The notes: generated by a model not told the origin, from the letters alone. DNA of 64,000 nt from Acheta domesticus (GCA_031308135.1 JAHLJT010008756.1:75065397-75129396), one strand, 5' to 3'; counted from the first letter of the stretch, positions 23,301 to 34,680 are shown. Program-made: numbers and translations.

Positions 23301-24480
23301 TTTATTTTAACTTTCTAAAAAACTCCAAAATTGTCTTTGCTAAAATATGTTTATATTTACCTCAAAACAAAGCACAAACTTTAAAATTAATTCAAAGTGA
23401 AAATTCATAAAAGTGTAAATACTGTATTCCAATTATTAAAACACAAAGAAATGTCATAAGGAATAAATATTTTGTATTATTACATTTAATTAATTTTCAC
23501 AGTCGTTTTCCATTCAATTTCCCTTTAAAAATCTCATTTTAAAGTAATAGTGTAGGTCAATAAATAACCCGCTTATTACAATATAATTCTCGCGAAAAAG
23601 TAAGAATAATTATTCAAACACTCTTTTTTGCCAACTTAGAAAATTGCATTATATATCGCAAAGACTTCCATAAACTAATATTCGAACAAACAATATTACT
23701 ACGTTAAGTGTTTTCCCTGCTGAAAGGTATTCTTACATTGTTATTCGTATGTATTAAGAACGCAAATAGTTAGCTATGAATACGAACCTTTTTTTTCAGC
23801 TACGTTTCTCTCTACTTCAAGCTATATTTCTCTCATGCCTACGTGTATGGAAACATGTATTTGTTTGAAAACAACGAGTAAAAACAAAAAAACGCAGAAT
23901 AAATAAATTCTGTTAATTACAGCGCGTGCAAAATAAGAGCAATCATAGAAAATGAAACATTTCACTAGACAATGTAAATTAAATAGCCATGCAAACACAA
24001 AACATTAACTATTACTACGAAATGGCACGACTAGCACATTTGTAATAACGTCATGGCTGTGTGCAGTATTAAAGTTACATTCTGAAATCAAATATTCTAG
24101 GAGATGAAAAGTTGACATAATTTTGCTATTTGAGTTAATTTGGGTCTAGGGATGTAAAAATAATATTTTTTAGTAAAATACAGCTGTATTGCTTCAAAGT
24201 TTTGTGCACCATTATTTCATTTAACTAACTAGTTACAGGTGATGCGTGTCGGTACATTCAAGTACTGTGTTTGAGCAACTCCGAGTTTGCAGATGTTCAG
24301 ATGTGCGGTTCCATCACTCACCGCTATACCACCGGAGAAAATGGCGATATAGTGTTTCTGAAAATGCGACATTTTGAGCTTATTTTCTTAGAAAACTCTT
24401 CAGTTTAAGAAACTTTATCACACATCATTTGAAGCACATGTAATAATAAATGCAATAATGTGAACGAATTGCAGCTAATG
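23301..24480. other. AT-rich intergenic stretch, nothing recognised
   Basis: There is one less AT-rich part at 24240-24340. Neither a repeat boundary nor a gene can be supported. Confidence 0.45.
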
Positions 24481-24815
24481 TCTTCACGACGTAAGACAAG
24501 GCAAAAAATTAGTTCTTGTAATTTTTGAAAAATCGAAATAGAGCAAAAAGGGATTTTAAGTTAACTTACAGTACACATCTAGCCCTATCTTACCAAACGT
24601 TTAATGAAAAAATTGGAGCCGATTTTGAGAATTTTTTAAAATATTGCGCACATTTTTTATTCAAAATTGCGCGAAAACTACTAAAAGTTTCAAAAAAATG
24701 TGGATGATCCTAATTATGGAGAATAAATTTGAACTGAAAGCAAAACATCTATTTTCAATTTTTTTGCTGTGACGGTGAAAAAAATTAAAATTTTTGCAGT
24801 TTTCGAAAATTCAGA

Positions 24816-27384
24816 GGGCACCAGGTACCGCCTATACTGGCGAGGTTAAATTGGCTTATTTTAGGTACGCTCATCTCAGAAACCCTCTTGACTAGCCCAA
24901 TGAATTTTTATATTTACTTTTATTGGGATCTAAGAAGTTGGTTAAATATACTTACAAATGAAAAGAGTTGTTTTATTTAATTTTTATAATTTTTTTACAA
25001 TGTACCCAAAAAAACATGAAAATTCGGAGGAATATTCTCATTTACAGCCTAAAGTACTTGATATACAAAAATGAAAATACATTTAAAAGATCAATCTTAT
25101 CCTGTTTTACTTATGATATTAATTTCAGACATTTATATTTGTTTATTACTGAGATGAGCGTACCTTAAACCTAAAAAATGAAGAAAGTGAGAAATCGATA
25201 TTTAAAGTTCATACCTTTATTTATCTATTTTAATAGCCTCCAGCTTCATACAATGGATTTGAATCTTCTTCTTCATCATCAGGAGTCATTCTTTTTCTTT
25301 TCCTCTGTTCTTTAACTTTAATTTCAATAGCTTTATTGGCATTTTTTATCCTCAAAATGTCCATTGCCTCAAGTGATCTGGTTGTGTTGTAGCCTGCAGA
25401 TATACCCAAATTCTCCAAAACTTTCAACCTCCCATTTCCTTTATTAAAGGTCAGAACTGCATCCAGAACTCCCATCCTTAATGTCCTGAATCCTACAAAG
25501 ATTCCTTTTGGTACCCTATTCCAAATTAAATTATTAAACGATTCGTTTACATTCTGAGTTTTTCCATGTAAACATTTTTTCAACAAATCAGGTCTTGCAA
25601 GATCTTGATATACAGGTTTAATTACCTCCATTACTTCTGGTGGCAGGCCATGATGTTTGTAATTTTGTGAATTATTATTTTTATTTTAACACCATGAATT
25701 TCTTGGGCATAACGAATGCATTGGTTTTTCATCTGTTGATGCTTTGTGGAACCACGTTGCCCACACTGCTTTCCTCATAGACTCCAAATCATCAGTATTA
25801 CTTCTAATGGCATTGCCATAGTAATCTTGCAATTTCTTTATTTCATCACCTGTCAATCTGTGCTTTCCTCCTATTAATTTTCCATCTGGAAGCTTTTTGC
25901 TCTTCATTTCCTGAACAATTCTTCTCAACCTGGTGCCCATTCTCTTGTGAACATGCCCCACACATTCCAATTTAGCAATATTTGTACTGCCATAAGGTTT
26001 GGCTTCCACAACAGCATTGAAAGCTTTGCTGTCACCATCACCAAGATACTCAGTGTATTTCACACCTCTCTTGTCGATGGATCTCTTGAAAATGTTCACA
26101 GCACCTTCTATCTCCATTCCACCCGAAGAGCCACAATAATTTATTGCACAATTTTCATTATGATTGGTACTGTTTTTTGCTTTTTTGCAGCCATGGCAAT
26201 ATTTTGTAAGTACATCCACATCGATGACTGCCAGTATCAACAATGGTTGCTGTTACAACTCCGTTGAGACTCTTGTGGCCTCTTTTCTGCCAACTTCCAT
26301 CGACAGCAACAGCAATATTCTCTGATTCATTTTCTTGAACCGCTTCTATTGCTGCTTCTTTCATTGCTTCTTCAGCACATGTTTCCACACTTTCTCCAAT
26401 ACACTTCACAACTTTACTGAATTTTGTAGGAGGGTTAGGCAAATTCATAATACCACACAACACTTTACCTCCTTCACTCCCTTTCCCAATGCAGCGCAGA
26501 CCATAAATATACCTTAGGTTAACTTCATATCCTTTACCTACTGATTTGGAGGTTTCAAAGGGCAAAGTTTTTTTGCAGTTACTGCAAACAATTTGCAAAG
26601 TACATGCTAAACCCTTTCTTTTGTTCATTATTTCAACCACACTCAAACAATTTTCACAGTCACAGTTTTTGCACTTTGCAAAAGTATTAATTGCAATTGA
26701 CAGAAGTTCCAAATCAATTAACTGACATCCAGTTTTCAGTATACCATCAACCTCCTCATTTTCTGACTGAAATTCTTTATATAAACATTTTGCACTCGAT
26801 AATTTCTTTTCTGAAGAACTCTCTCTCGGCACATTAGCAACTGCCGGTGGAGGCGTGGACTCAACAACACCATTTATTGATAACGTGTCCGTAGTTTTTA
26901 GAGTTTTCTTCTTTGAAAACTGGTTTCCATGTATCTTCCTACATCCAAACTTCTTATTACGTGGCATTTTCAACAAAAGCACGAATCACCAACACAGAAA
27001 ACACAACCTTCAAAACTCGTACGTACACTAACCAAAACAACAAAACAATAACAATGAAATCCACGGAGAAAAACAATGTTTTCTTTATTCCATGGAGTAC
27101 TACAGCATAGCCAACATTCGAAATAATAGCTTCTTCTCAAAATGTGGGCGAACTCACAAACGCAGAAAGTAAAAACTGTCAAATTCATGTTTCGAAAACG
27201 TCAAACTAAGGAGGGGGCGTGGTCATTTAAATGCAGTGGTGCACAAATGTACATAAAAAAGCCACTTTTAATGGGATTTTAGCAAAATAAAAAGTACCCT
27301 CGTACTCCTTAGGGTCTAGGCAATCAAAATACATAAAAAAAACGAAAATTGATATTTTGACCCCAATCAGCTGTACCTGGTCCC
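24816..27384 (-). mobile_element. Mutator-like DNA transposon, inactive
   Basis: A 2.6-kb element with short inverted ends: GGGCACCAGGTACCGC at 24816 and, on the complement of the right end, GGGGACCAGGTACAGC ending near 27384. Between them is one transposase pseudogene on the minus strand, so the promoter side is the right end. A second inverted pair of 17 bp (AGGTACGCTCATCTCAG at 24861-24877 and its complement near 25149-25166) lies between the left end and the transposase stop. A 9-bp target duplication, usual for Mutator elements, is not visible. The element sits inside a TE-B copy. Confidence 0.82.
25230..26982 (-). pseudogene. Mutator-like transposase, broken by a frameshift and a stop
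   Basis: The product would cut and join the ends of its own element. It starts at ATG 26982 or, six codons later, at 26967 (MPRNKKFGCRK). Parts in order: a basic N terminus; a cysteine-rich zinc-binding-like region (CKNCDCENC, then CSNC); the first catalytic aspartate in VDGSWQKRGHKSLNG (about residue 228); a second cysteine and histidine cluster (KYCHGCKK, NENCAINYCG); the second aspartate in YLGDGDSKAF; and the likely catalytic glutamate in QNVNESFNNLIW. These fit the insect Mutator-type DDE transposase family. The frame changes near 26230, between IVDTG and VIDVDVL, consistent with one lost base. An in-frame TAA at 25686-25688 follows NSWC, and the same frame then runs to the stop at 25230. 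Otherwise the protein is well preserved, so inactivation is fairly recent. It is the only recognisable near-full-length protein in the window. Confidence 0.88.
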
Positions 27385-27784
27385 CTTAACAGTGAACAAC
27401 GGACCTATGCAACTTTATAAGGATATTTTATTCTGTTCTTAAACAAATTTGAAGCCATTTTTGAGAAAAATTTTGGAAACATGTCAGGGGCTTCATGTAA
27501 AGTAGTTCCAAAATTTAAAAAAAAGTCGAAGAGCTTCGAGTCCAGACAGATCGATTAGTGAATTGCCATTTTGAAAAAAAAACTATGATAGTTTAGGCGC
27601 TGCGGACGGACGGTCAGAAAGACAAACGGATGTTTCGGAACCAAACAACCTTTTTCTGTATCTTCTTCGGGATCCCAAAATGTGTATTTCCGTTGAAATG
27701 TCAAAATCGGTTTTCCGCAGCGTTACATAACTTTCTCTACACTACATATTTTACTCCGTGTATACGTATGTATACGGGAAAGTA

Positions 27785-28640
27785 ACTGGTGCTACTTTTA
27801 CGCATTATTTCTAAACTTGCAATATTCGAAAGTTTAGAGAATTCAACGAAAATGAGACCCAAGCCATTCTTTTTATCGTTTCTTCTTCTATCAGTGGGAA
27901 AAAATTGGAGAATTTTTAAGAAAATAATATTATTTAGAAATTGCATTAATTTCATGCCCCGCATAAACTAGTCGTTTCTTCATTAAAATGTTCACGCACT
28001 TTTTAAAGAGCCGATTTTTTGGATTAGACTTTTCTTATGCGAAAATCTCTATTTTCAATTTTGTAGTTTTGAAATGTTAAAATTTTGCAATTAAATTAAT
28101 TTTGCAAAAAAAAGAGTTCACCGAAAATATGTTGAACATAATATTTTTTACTCCCTCTTGGTACACACGGGGACAAAATTTAAAGAAAATTGTAGTGCCC
28201 TTTTCGAGAAAAGATGTCAAATTACCTATACTTCCCTCAAACGTAGGTGAAAACCTCATATTTTCGAAAAATTGTAAATTACCTTATTTCAAATATGTCT
28301 TTAAGAAACACTTTTTATTTAAAAAATCTCTATCTTGAATATTATAGTAGTAGAAAGACGCCAAAAAATTGCACTTTAGCGAAAAATCTGAGATTTCAAC
28401 CAACATGAAACCTGCACCATTCTCTTAAGCGTTTTTTGCATTATACAAGGCAAAATTTAATCAAACAATTTGGTGCCATTTATGAGAAAATTTTGAAAAT
28501 GTTTTTGAAACTTCATGCTGAAGCTGCTGAAGAATATTTTGAAGCATCAAAATATTCGTTTGAAAGACTCAAAGCCTCCAGATTGTTCAGATTGATTGGG
28601 GAATATCAATTTTGGAGAACATTTTCTCGGCTGAATGGTT
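27785..28640 (+). repeat. Further TE-B-related sequence
   Basis: The phrases GAAAATCTCTATTTTCAATTTT (28039), AAATCTCTATCTTGAATATTATAG (28323), GAAACCTGCACCATTCTCTTAAGCG (28408), GCCATTTATGAGAAAATTTTG (28473) and GGGGAATATCAATTTTGGAGAAC (28598) follow the TE-B order. The TCTCTATTTTCAA phrase occurs twice, so the unit may contain an internal duplication or two overlapping copies. It ends abruptly at the GC-rich block that starts near 28645. Confidence 0.6.
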
Positions 28641-28644
28641 TAGA

Positions 28645-28860
28645 CCAGGCTGTTCCAACTCAGCTGTCCGCTGGCGGGCACACGGGCGCCCGCGAGCTAC
28701 TGCGGGCACTGGGGGAGACTGGCGGGCACTGACTGCTGCCAACATTCTCTGCCGCGCCAGGCAAAATATAAGCCCTCGGGGCGCGAGTTGGCCTCGGCCC
28801 TTTTTTTGCAACAATTCGTCGCTGATAGCTCAAGCAGGAAGCGGTTACGTTGGGGAGCTG
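28645..28860. other. GC-rich, CpG-containing block with a TATA-like motif
   Basis: The block has repeated GCGGGCAC/GGCGGGCAC motifs (28670-28730) and then AAAATATAAGCCCTCGGGGCG (28762-28782), where TATAAG precedes a CG-rich stretch. Frames are open on both strands with no recognised product. It might be a promoter or a piece of another repeat. Sequence alone does not decide. Confidence 0.4.
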
Positions 28861-30740
28861 TGGCTCATACTCAGAAAGAAATCTCAAAAGTTTAACAAGG
28901 AACGTAAAATTCGATTCAATTCAATCATATTTTATGAAATTAATTTTAGACTTTTTCTTAACAAGTGATGTAATGACTGGTGTCAGTCCGGCTGTTGCGA
29001 TGCTTAGAACGCTCTTCAATATATTGTCCTGAAGTTGAGTTCTATCTTTCATGGCAGAGAAAAGTTGCTAACAATATGTTGACGCAAACATAGATATAAT
29101 CTGAGCTGCATTTTGTCAAGTTGGGGGAAAACTTCCACATGTAAATTCTGATATCGCAACAAATTAAGGTTATTAAAATATCTGTCCTTTTAGAAGTGGG
29201 AAGTTCTACTAATCTGTTATCTCCTCTACTATCTGCATCGACGATGGCAAGATATTCTGTGAAATAGAAAAAAGGGTTGAGGCTTCCTCTGCCAGCCATA
29301 GCACTACTCACATTGCTTCTACGAAAAGAAAAGCGAACGTGATAAGAGCGCTTCCCCCTCCTCAATTTAAAAAAAAGTACTTCAATTTCATGATTTAACG
29401 ATAAAACCCATGTAAGCCCTTTGTTAAATCCATCCTTTCTTAGTGTCGTCTGCGAAGGTTCTCGTTTAACAGTCATGTTTTGTACCACGTTGCTTGGATA
29501 AGTGTTTAGTTTTTTCATTTAATTTTATTTAAACGCATTATTTCATTTTATCCTTAGTTGAATTTACATTAAATCATATGTATACATCCTTTTTATATAT
29601 TTTCCTTTGTATATCTGATAGAGAACACTGATGATGACATAAAATGATGGAAATGGAAATGCGTGAATGTAAGATCCGAATTTAGTGCAAAAATATGTTT
29701 TTTATTTAATATGAAAGATAAGGTATTTGTACCTATTCATATAGATTTCCACAAGATTTCTGCTGTAACCACCAAGTTTATTAATCTAATTTGTTAAAAA
29801 TTTCATTCATGCAAATGCAGAGTTGAAACTAAGAAAATAAAGAACGTTTACTGCATGGGCCTTCATTGATATACCAAGTATGATAGAAAGTTTGTATTGC
29901 TCAGTTATTGATATTAATGCATTGATCGTGTTATTATGTACTTGGATGACGTAGTAAAGTTTTCAAATATCAAGCCAAGGACAATATAAGGGCACAAGGA
30001 TAATTTTTAAGCATATAGGTTGTCTGATTACTTAGCGATCAAAGAAACTTGGCCTAAACTAGGAGATGTAACTTATGTCTCGTGCAATTTACTACTACTA
30101 TCACCACCACAACTCTTATTTCAATGTGATTCAGTGTAATGGAAACAGTAAAAAGATGCTTGACACTTACGGAAGAAACGAAGGTGTGAGAAGAATGTTT
30201 GACGATAAAGCCGCAGTGAAAGAGGTTTGTAAAGATTGTGCAAATTAAAAATAAATATTTGCGTTAATTAACGTAAAATGTATAATTTTAGTAATGTCAA
30301 AATATAAAGCTAACAATACATTCCAACAGTCTTATGTATAAAAATTGTAACTGAAATGTAGTTAATAATTTTACTATTTAATATATTAAAACATTAACAT
30401 TAAACACAAAGAGTGGAAAATTTATCAAATACATTTGCAATGAAATATCTGTGTACACTTCATTCAATAATGGGATACATTGACAGGAAATTTGCATTGA
30501 AAATAAGTAATTGTTTTTAAGCGAATAATAACAACAAAATGTAATTTGAAAGATTCAGGACAGCAAGAGAACAGAATGAAAACTTCATTGTTATTAAATA
30601 CTTGCACAAGAAGATTACGATTATAGGATCGCATTGGATCACTTACCTCTAAAACATCATAAAAGGAAGACATCGTAGAAAAATATGTAGATCTTGTAGA
30701 AAATATAGTAGAATCGAGTGCATATATATCTTGTAGGTAA
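28861..30740. other. AT-rich intergenic stretch with one orphan open frame
   Basis: A 158-codon frame on the minus strand (29042-29518) is the longest in this stretch. It contains KLRRGKRSYHVRFSFRRSN and is not recognised. No splice structure or matching repeat is visible. The remainder is AT-rich. Confidence 0.45.
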
Positions 30741-31393
30741 ACGTGTCAAAATCTTCTGGGTAAAGTAGCGTAGTATCAAAATCATCAGGGTAAAATGCCG
30801 TAGTATCAAAATCATCAGGGTAAAATGCCGTAGTATCAAAATCATCAGGGTAAAATGGCGTAGTATCAAAATCTTCAGGGTAAAATGGCGTAGTATCAAA
30901 ATCAACAGGGTAAAATGGCGTAGTATCAAAATCATCAGGGTAAAATGGCGTAGTATCAAAATCCACTGGGTAAATGGTCGTAGTATCAAAATCCACTGGG
31001 TAAAAGGTCGTAGTATCAAAATCATCAGGGTAAAATGCCATAGTATCAAAATCATCAGGGTAAAATGGCGTAGTATCAAAATCATCAGGTTAAAATGGCG
31101 TAGTATCAAAATCAGGGTAAAATGGCGTAGTATCAAAATCATCAGGGTAAAATGGTGTAGTATCAAAATCCACTGGGTAAATGGTCGTAGTATCAAAATC
31201 CACTGGGTAAAAGGTCGTAGTATCAAAATCATCAAGGAAAATGGCGTAGTATCAAAAGCATGTGATTAAAACGGCGTAATATCAAAATCTCTGTGTAAAA
31301 TGGCGTGGTATCAAAAATCTCTGGGTAAAACTGCATAGTATCAAAACCTCTGGGTAAAACAGCTTGGTAGCAAAATCTCTGGGTAAAATAGCA
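30741..31393. repeat. 30-bp minisatellite, about 22 units
   Basis: The unit is TAGTATCAAAATCATCAGGGTAAAATGGCG. Units are exactly 30 bp from 30741 to about 31100, then 27, 29 or 30 bp, with rising divergence to the right. A variant pair, ATCCACTGGGTAAATGGTCG followed by ATCCACTGGGTAAAAGGTCG, appears at 30951-31010 and again at 31158-31217, 207 bp apart, which shows a higher-order duplication of about seven units. Because 30 is a multiple of three, long frames stay open on the minus strand (for example the repeated decapeptide DFDTTPFYPD). These are a by-product of the repeat and are not called as a gene. Confidence 0.95.
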
Positions 31394-32850
31394 TATAAAA
31401 AATAATCTTGGTAAAAGTGTTTAAAAATAAGCGTCATGAAAGTCTTGGAGAGAAATGTCTTGTAGAAAGGTTGATTAATCAGTATTGAAAAAATTGTAGG
31501 AACTAGTAGTAAAAATCTTGTAAATCTTGTAGAAAAAATTAAAATTGGTAAAAACGTAAAAATCTTGATGTATTAAAATCTTGTAAAAGATGATCAAAAA
31601 GCGGAGTGCAGGGGGAGGAAATTACTGGATGGCGGGGCCGGCGTCAGGTAGGTCTGCATCAAGCACAGATTCAATCAAAAACTCAAAGTAATACTAATTA
31701 TGTCTTGTATTTTAATTTGATACCACGCGAATATTTGCATGGTAGATATTTCATTGCAACTCAAATGTTCTAGATTTCTTATCACTGTACCACGGTACCA
31801 TGGAGGCTGTTGGAATGCAATGCGTCTTTTAAAAATATTTATTGCCTTGAATTTGATCTTCCTGAAGGGATATATATATTTTATGCATTATATGAGTGTA
31901 AATTAGAATATGCACCCCTGTTCGAAAAACAGTTTAAGATACGTGGAAAATATGTTTTTTACGAAATGAAAATGTAACGAAAGGAATGAAATGATAAAAA
32001 TGTAATTGGGAAAATTAATAAATTGTGAATGGTGAAAATGAATGCTTTTTGGATAGTGTCAAAAATTAAAAATAAGTAGTATTTTAATGCACAAATATGT
32101 TCCATATTCATTATATTAGTGATTTCTAGAGAAAATAAGATTCTTAAATGTTTCGAAGAATTTGAAAATTTTTATGTTGCGATGAATTCGGATATTGTTG
32201 TTTCCGTACATACAGTTAACACTTCAGACATCGTCAGGAAGTCAACAAAGTTATTTTGAATGATATTATGAAGTACAGTTTGCAGCAACCATAAACGAGA
32301 CGAATACGGACGACTGTCTCCAACATGTGTTAGGGAACTACAAATATTTTCGAATTATGCTAGATATTTTGCGGCCTTACAGCAATATTTCATCAAGTTC
32401 AATAATCATTAAAAGAAAAATGTGGCACTTGATGGTTTACAATTTGAACACGCATCTTAGAAAGAAAGGTAACAAATATTTTAGTGTGTAAGGTTTTGTC
32501 ACATAAAACAGCTCTTAGCATGGCTTTTGTTAGAAAGTGGGGTATGTAGGAACGTATTTCCAAATTTACTAGAGTGATGGCAATTTTGCTACATTTACAA
32601 GAGGAATATCCTGACAAAAAGTGTAAACTAATTTCGTTATAAGTCGATCCAGAATCATATTTTCCAACATGTTAAAAATAAATAAAATAATAAACAAAAA
32701 GAATTAAAATTTGGCTTTTTGCCACAATCGAAATTGTTTTCTTGTTTTGAGATTTTCCTGGAGTTACTAGGAAATGTCCTCTCGCAATCCAGACATCTCT
32801 CGCAAGACCCGAGGTGGAATATTTTTTTCAATTACTTCGTGTACTGGAAA
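31394..32850. other. AT-rich intergenic stretch, nothing firm
   Basis: The short GC-richer piece at 31605-31660 (ACTGGATGGCGGGGCCGGCGTCAGGTAGG) faintly resembles the SINE-A body, but the match is too short to call. The rest is AT-rich. Confidence 0.45.
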
Positions 32851-33105
32851 TAGATTGATAGATTGATTACTAGATTCAGGGGCACTCAGCCGCTAAGGTC
32901 AATAGACCCGTAAGTGTAGTGCATGCTTTTGCTCGGGAGGTGGGTGCCCCGTTGGATGCATGCCCATCAGGATGGCGAAATTCGGCGCCAACCTACCGAC
33001 GGCTAGCGGGTTTTCCCATGACCAGGTATCTCCCACCAGCGGGTCACAACCCCAGCCGCGACAAGCTCTAATCCCCCGACTGGTCTGCCTGTACGTGTGA
33101 TAGTG

Positions 33106-33149
<44 letters not shown>

Positions 33150-33420
33150 GGGAATAGAATAGGACAAGAAACGGGAAGGAAAGATTGCGCGTGGCCCGTG
33201 GCCCATTTGTTACGGTGCTGCTCCGGCTTTCATCATTGATCGCAGAAACCATGCAAAACTACCGATCAGGGCAGCCGACTGCTGGAATTCTTCTCCGGGC
33301 AGCGACAGAACTTGCCCTAGCTATCTGGCTAGTGTCAAAAATCTTTCAACAGTTGGGTCTCAAACAGAGGACCTCCCTTCAAAGGCATTGCAGTGATATC
33401 AGATCATACCTTGAGACATC
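32851..33420 (-). repeat. SINE-A, minus-strand, nearly complete
   Basis: The copy begins with the tail ATTGATAGATTGATTACTAG. It continues through CAGCCGCTAAGGTCAATAG, CCCGTAAGTGTAGTGCATG, GGCGCCAACCTACCGACGGC, TTTTCCCATGACCAGGTATC, AAGCTCTAATCCCCCGACTGG, a long GT run, CGTGGCCCATTTGTTA and CTACCGATCAGGGCAGCC. The head is complementary to a tRNA-like gene (GGGTCTCAAACAGAGGACC, then TGATATCAGATCATACCTTGAG), with both boxes mutated. It is among the best-preserved bodies of the family. Confidence 0.9.
33108..33147. repeat. GT microsatellite inside SINE-A
   Basis: About 20 uninterrupted GT units occupy the place where other SINE-A copies have a short imperfect GTGTGTG stretch (for example 5451-5457 and 39280-39290). 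Confidence 0.97.
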
Positions 33421-33850
33421 TGCATTGAAAATTAGTATTATAGAATAGTGGTCTGCAATAGCGAAAATTCCACTGCCGAGTGTATGAAAAATAGAGTGGT
33501 GGAGCAGTATAAATTGGATATGCTGAAACGGCACAAGTGAATACTGAAGTATCTATCTTCCTCGTAGCTGTATCGTAAGCAGTGATGCGCGAAGTATGAG
33601 AATTCACTCCTTGTGCGCAATATGAGAATAGACGAATCAATAGAATAAAATATTTTAATTTTTCAGAGCAAATCGGAACTGTTTCATTGTTTTTGTAATT
33701 GGCTCGAGTTTCTGGGTATCTAACGAAATCATAGAAATGTCTTAGAGATCTGAAGTTTGCATAGTTTCCTTTTTATTTATGATGCGCATTGAAAATGTGT
33801 GATGTAGATAATCGATTGGGAGGATAAATAATATTCAGAATCAGGCCTGT
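33421..33850. other. Intergenic stretch, nothing recognised
   Basis: No repeat or gene signal is seen. Confidence 0.45.
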
Positions 33851-33854
33851 ACGT

Positions 33855-34680
33855 TTTTACTTTCTCGCTACCGCTTATGCAGTAGTGTGTTCGTAATGCT
33901 GCACGAAAAAATGGCTAATTTTCGGAAGAAAACTCTTACTACAGGGCCCTCGTTACGTTAAAGTGAAAATATCAAATTTCTAAATTTAGAAAAAAAAATC
34001 CTCTAACACGTAGTGTAGTCAGAATCCATGATTTGTGGGTTCTTTATACCGAAAAATTGATCGAGGGCAAAATGTCTGCCCATCATCTGCCCATCAGCCT
34101 ATCGGCCCGTCAGCCCATCTGTCTGTGAACAACGCTAGCGGCTGAATCCTGGCAGCTCAGCTCATTGGTCAGCGTGCTCGCTTTCCATGACGCAACCCCG
34201 GGTTCGATTGCCGGTCGGGCAAGATTATAGTGTGCCTTGCAATATCCCCCGTATGTCTTGCTGTGTGACGATGAGAACATTCACTTCTCAGATTGAGAAA
34301 GTCAGAATACGGCGTGGGGGTGTCTTTGCGCTAATCTCACCTACCCCCTTAACCCATGGCCGCAAGGTCGGAACGCTGTTTTTAGATCGTGGCCCGTACG
34401 TGCGCTGTCGTGCTAAGTACAAATAAACAAGCAAACTAACTTTGCATGAAGCTCCTCATACATTTTCAAAATAAAAAAAATGGCTCTTGCTTTTGGATAG
34501 TGTGAAAAACGTTTAAGAGAATGGTGCAAGTTTAAATTTCGTTGAAAACTCTGATCTATTGAACATTGCAAAAAATCAATAATTTTTCGGCGTCTTCCTA
34601 CAACTAAAATAATGTAGATAGAGATTTTTCCCGATTAAAATCTGTTCCTTAAAGACATCAATAACTATTGACAAGTTTTA
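33855..34680 (-). mobile_element. TE-B, minus-strand copy split by a SINE-2
   Basis: The end TTACTTTCTCGCTACC is followed by CTCTAACACGTAGTGTAGTCAGAATCC and GATTTGTGGGTTCTTTATACCG, then a CCCATC/CCCGTC tract in place of GTCC units, and CTGTGAACAACGCTAGCGGC. After the SINE it resumes with TTGCATGAAGCTCCTC, GTTTAAGAGAATGGTGCAAG and GGCGTCTTCCTAC. The same order in complement is found at 62214-62850. The far end fades near 34680 without a clear terminal repeat. Confidence 0.75.
34147..34440 (+). repeat. SINE-2, tRNA-derived, complete copy
   Basis: The head CAGCTCATTGGTCAGCGTGC is a tRNA-like A-box region, and GGGTTCGATTGCC about 40 bp later is a good B box. The body carries TGTGTGACGATGAGAAC and CCCATGGCCGCAAGGTCGG. 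The tail is ACAAATAAACAAGCAAACTAAC. It interrupts a TE-B copy between GCGGCTGAATCCTGG and TTTGCATGAAGCTCC and is thus younger than that element. The parent tRNA cannot be told from the head alone. Confidence 0.85.

Larger units (their letters stand above)
24490..27784 (+). mobile_element. TE-B copy interrupted by a Mutator-like element
   Basis: The left part (24490-24815) has TE-B body phrases such as CATCTATTTTCAATTTTT and GCAGTTTTCGAAAATTCAGAG. Sequence that continues the family resumes at 27388 with GAAGCCATTTTTGAGAAAA, GGGGCTTCATGTAAAGTAG, GACAGATCGATTAGTGAATT, GCGGACGGACGG and GATCCCAAAATGTGTATTTCC. It ends with TATACGTATGTATACGGGAAAGTA at 27784. In other copies the phrase at the break is continuous (28385-28395, 34530-34560 in complement), which supports one element split by a later insertion. 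The left terminus is not clear. Confidence 0.65.

Noticed and set aside
30649..31235. Two long minus-strand frames over the minisatellite, giving decapeptide repeats
   Set aside because: A 30-bp period keeps every frame open that lacks a stop in one unit. Two overlapping frames are equally open and there is no sign of coding constraint, so no gene is called.
31605..31660. Another SINE-A fragment
   Set aside because: The resemblance is confined to about 40 GC-rich bases without the ordered neighbouring phrases.
32899..33252. Frames with poly-(Thr-His) over the GT run
   Set aside because: They are translations of a SINE and its microsatellite, not genes.
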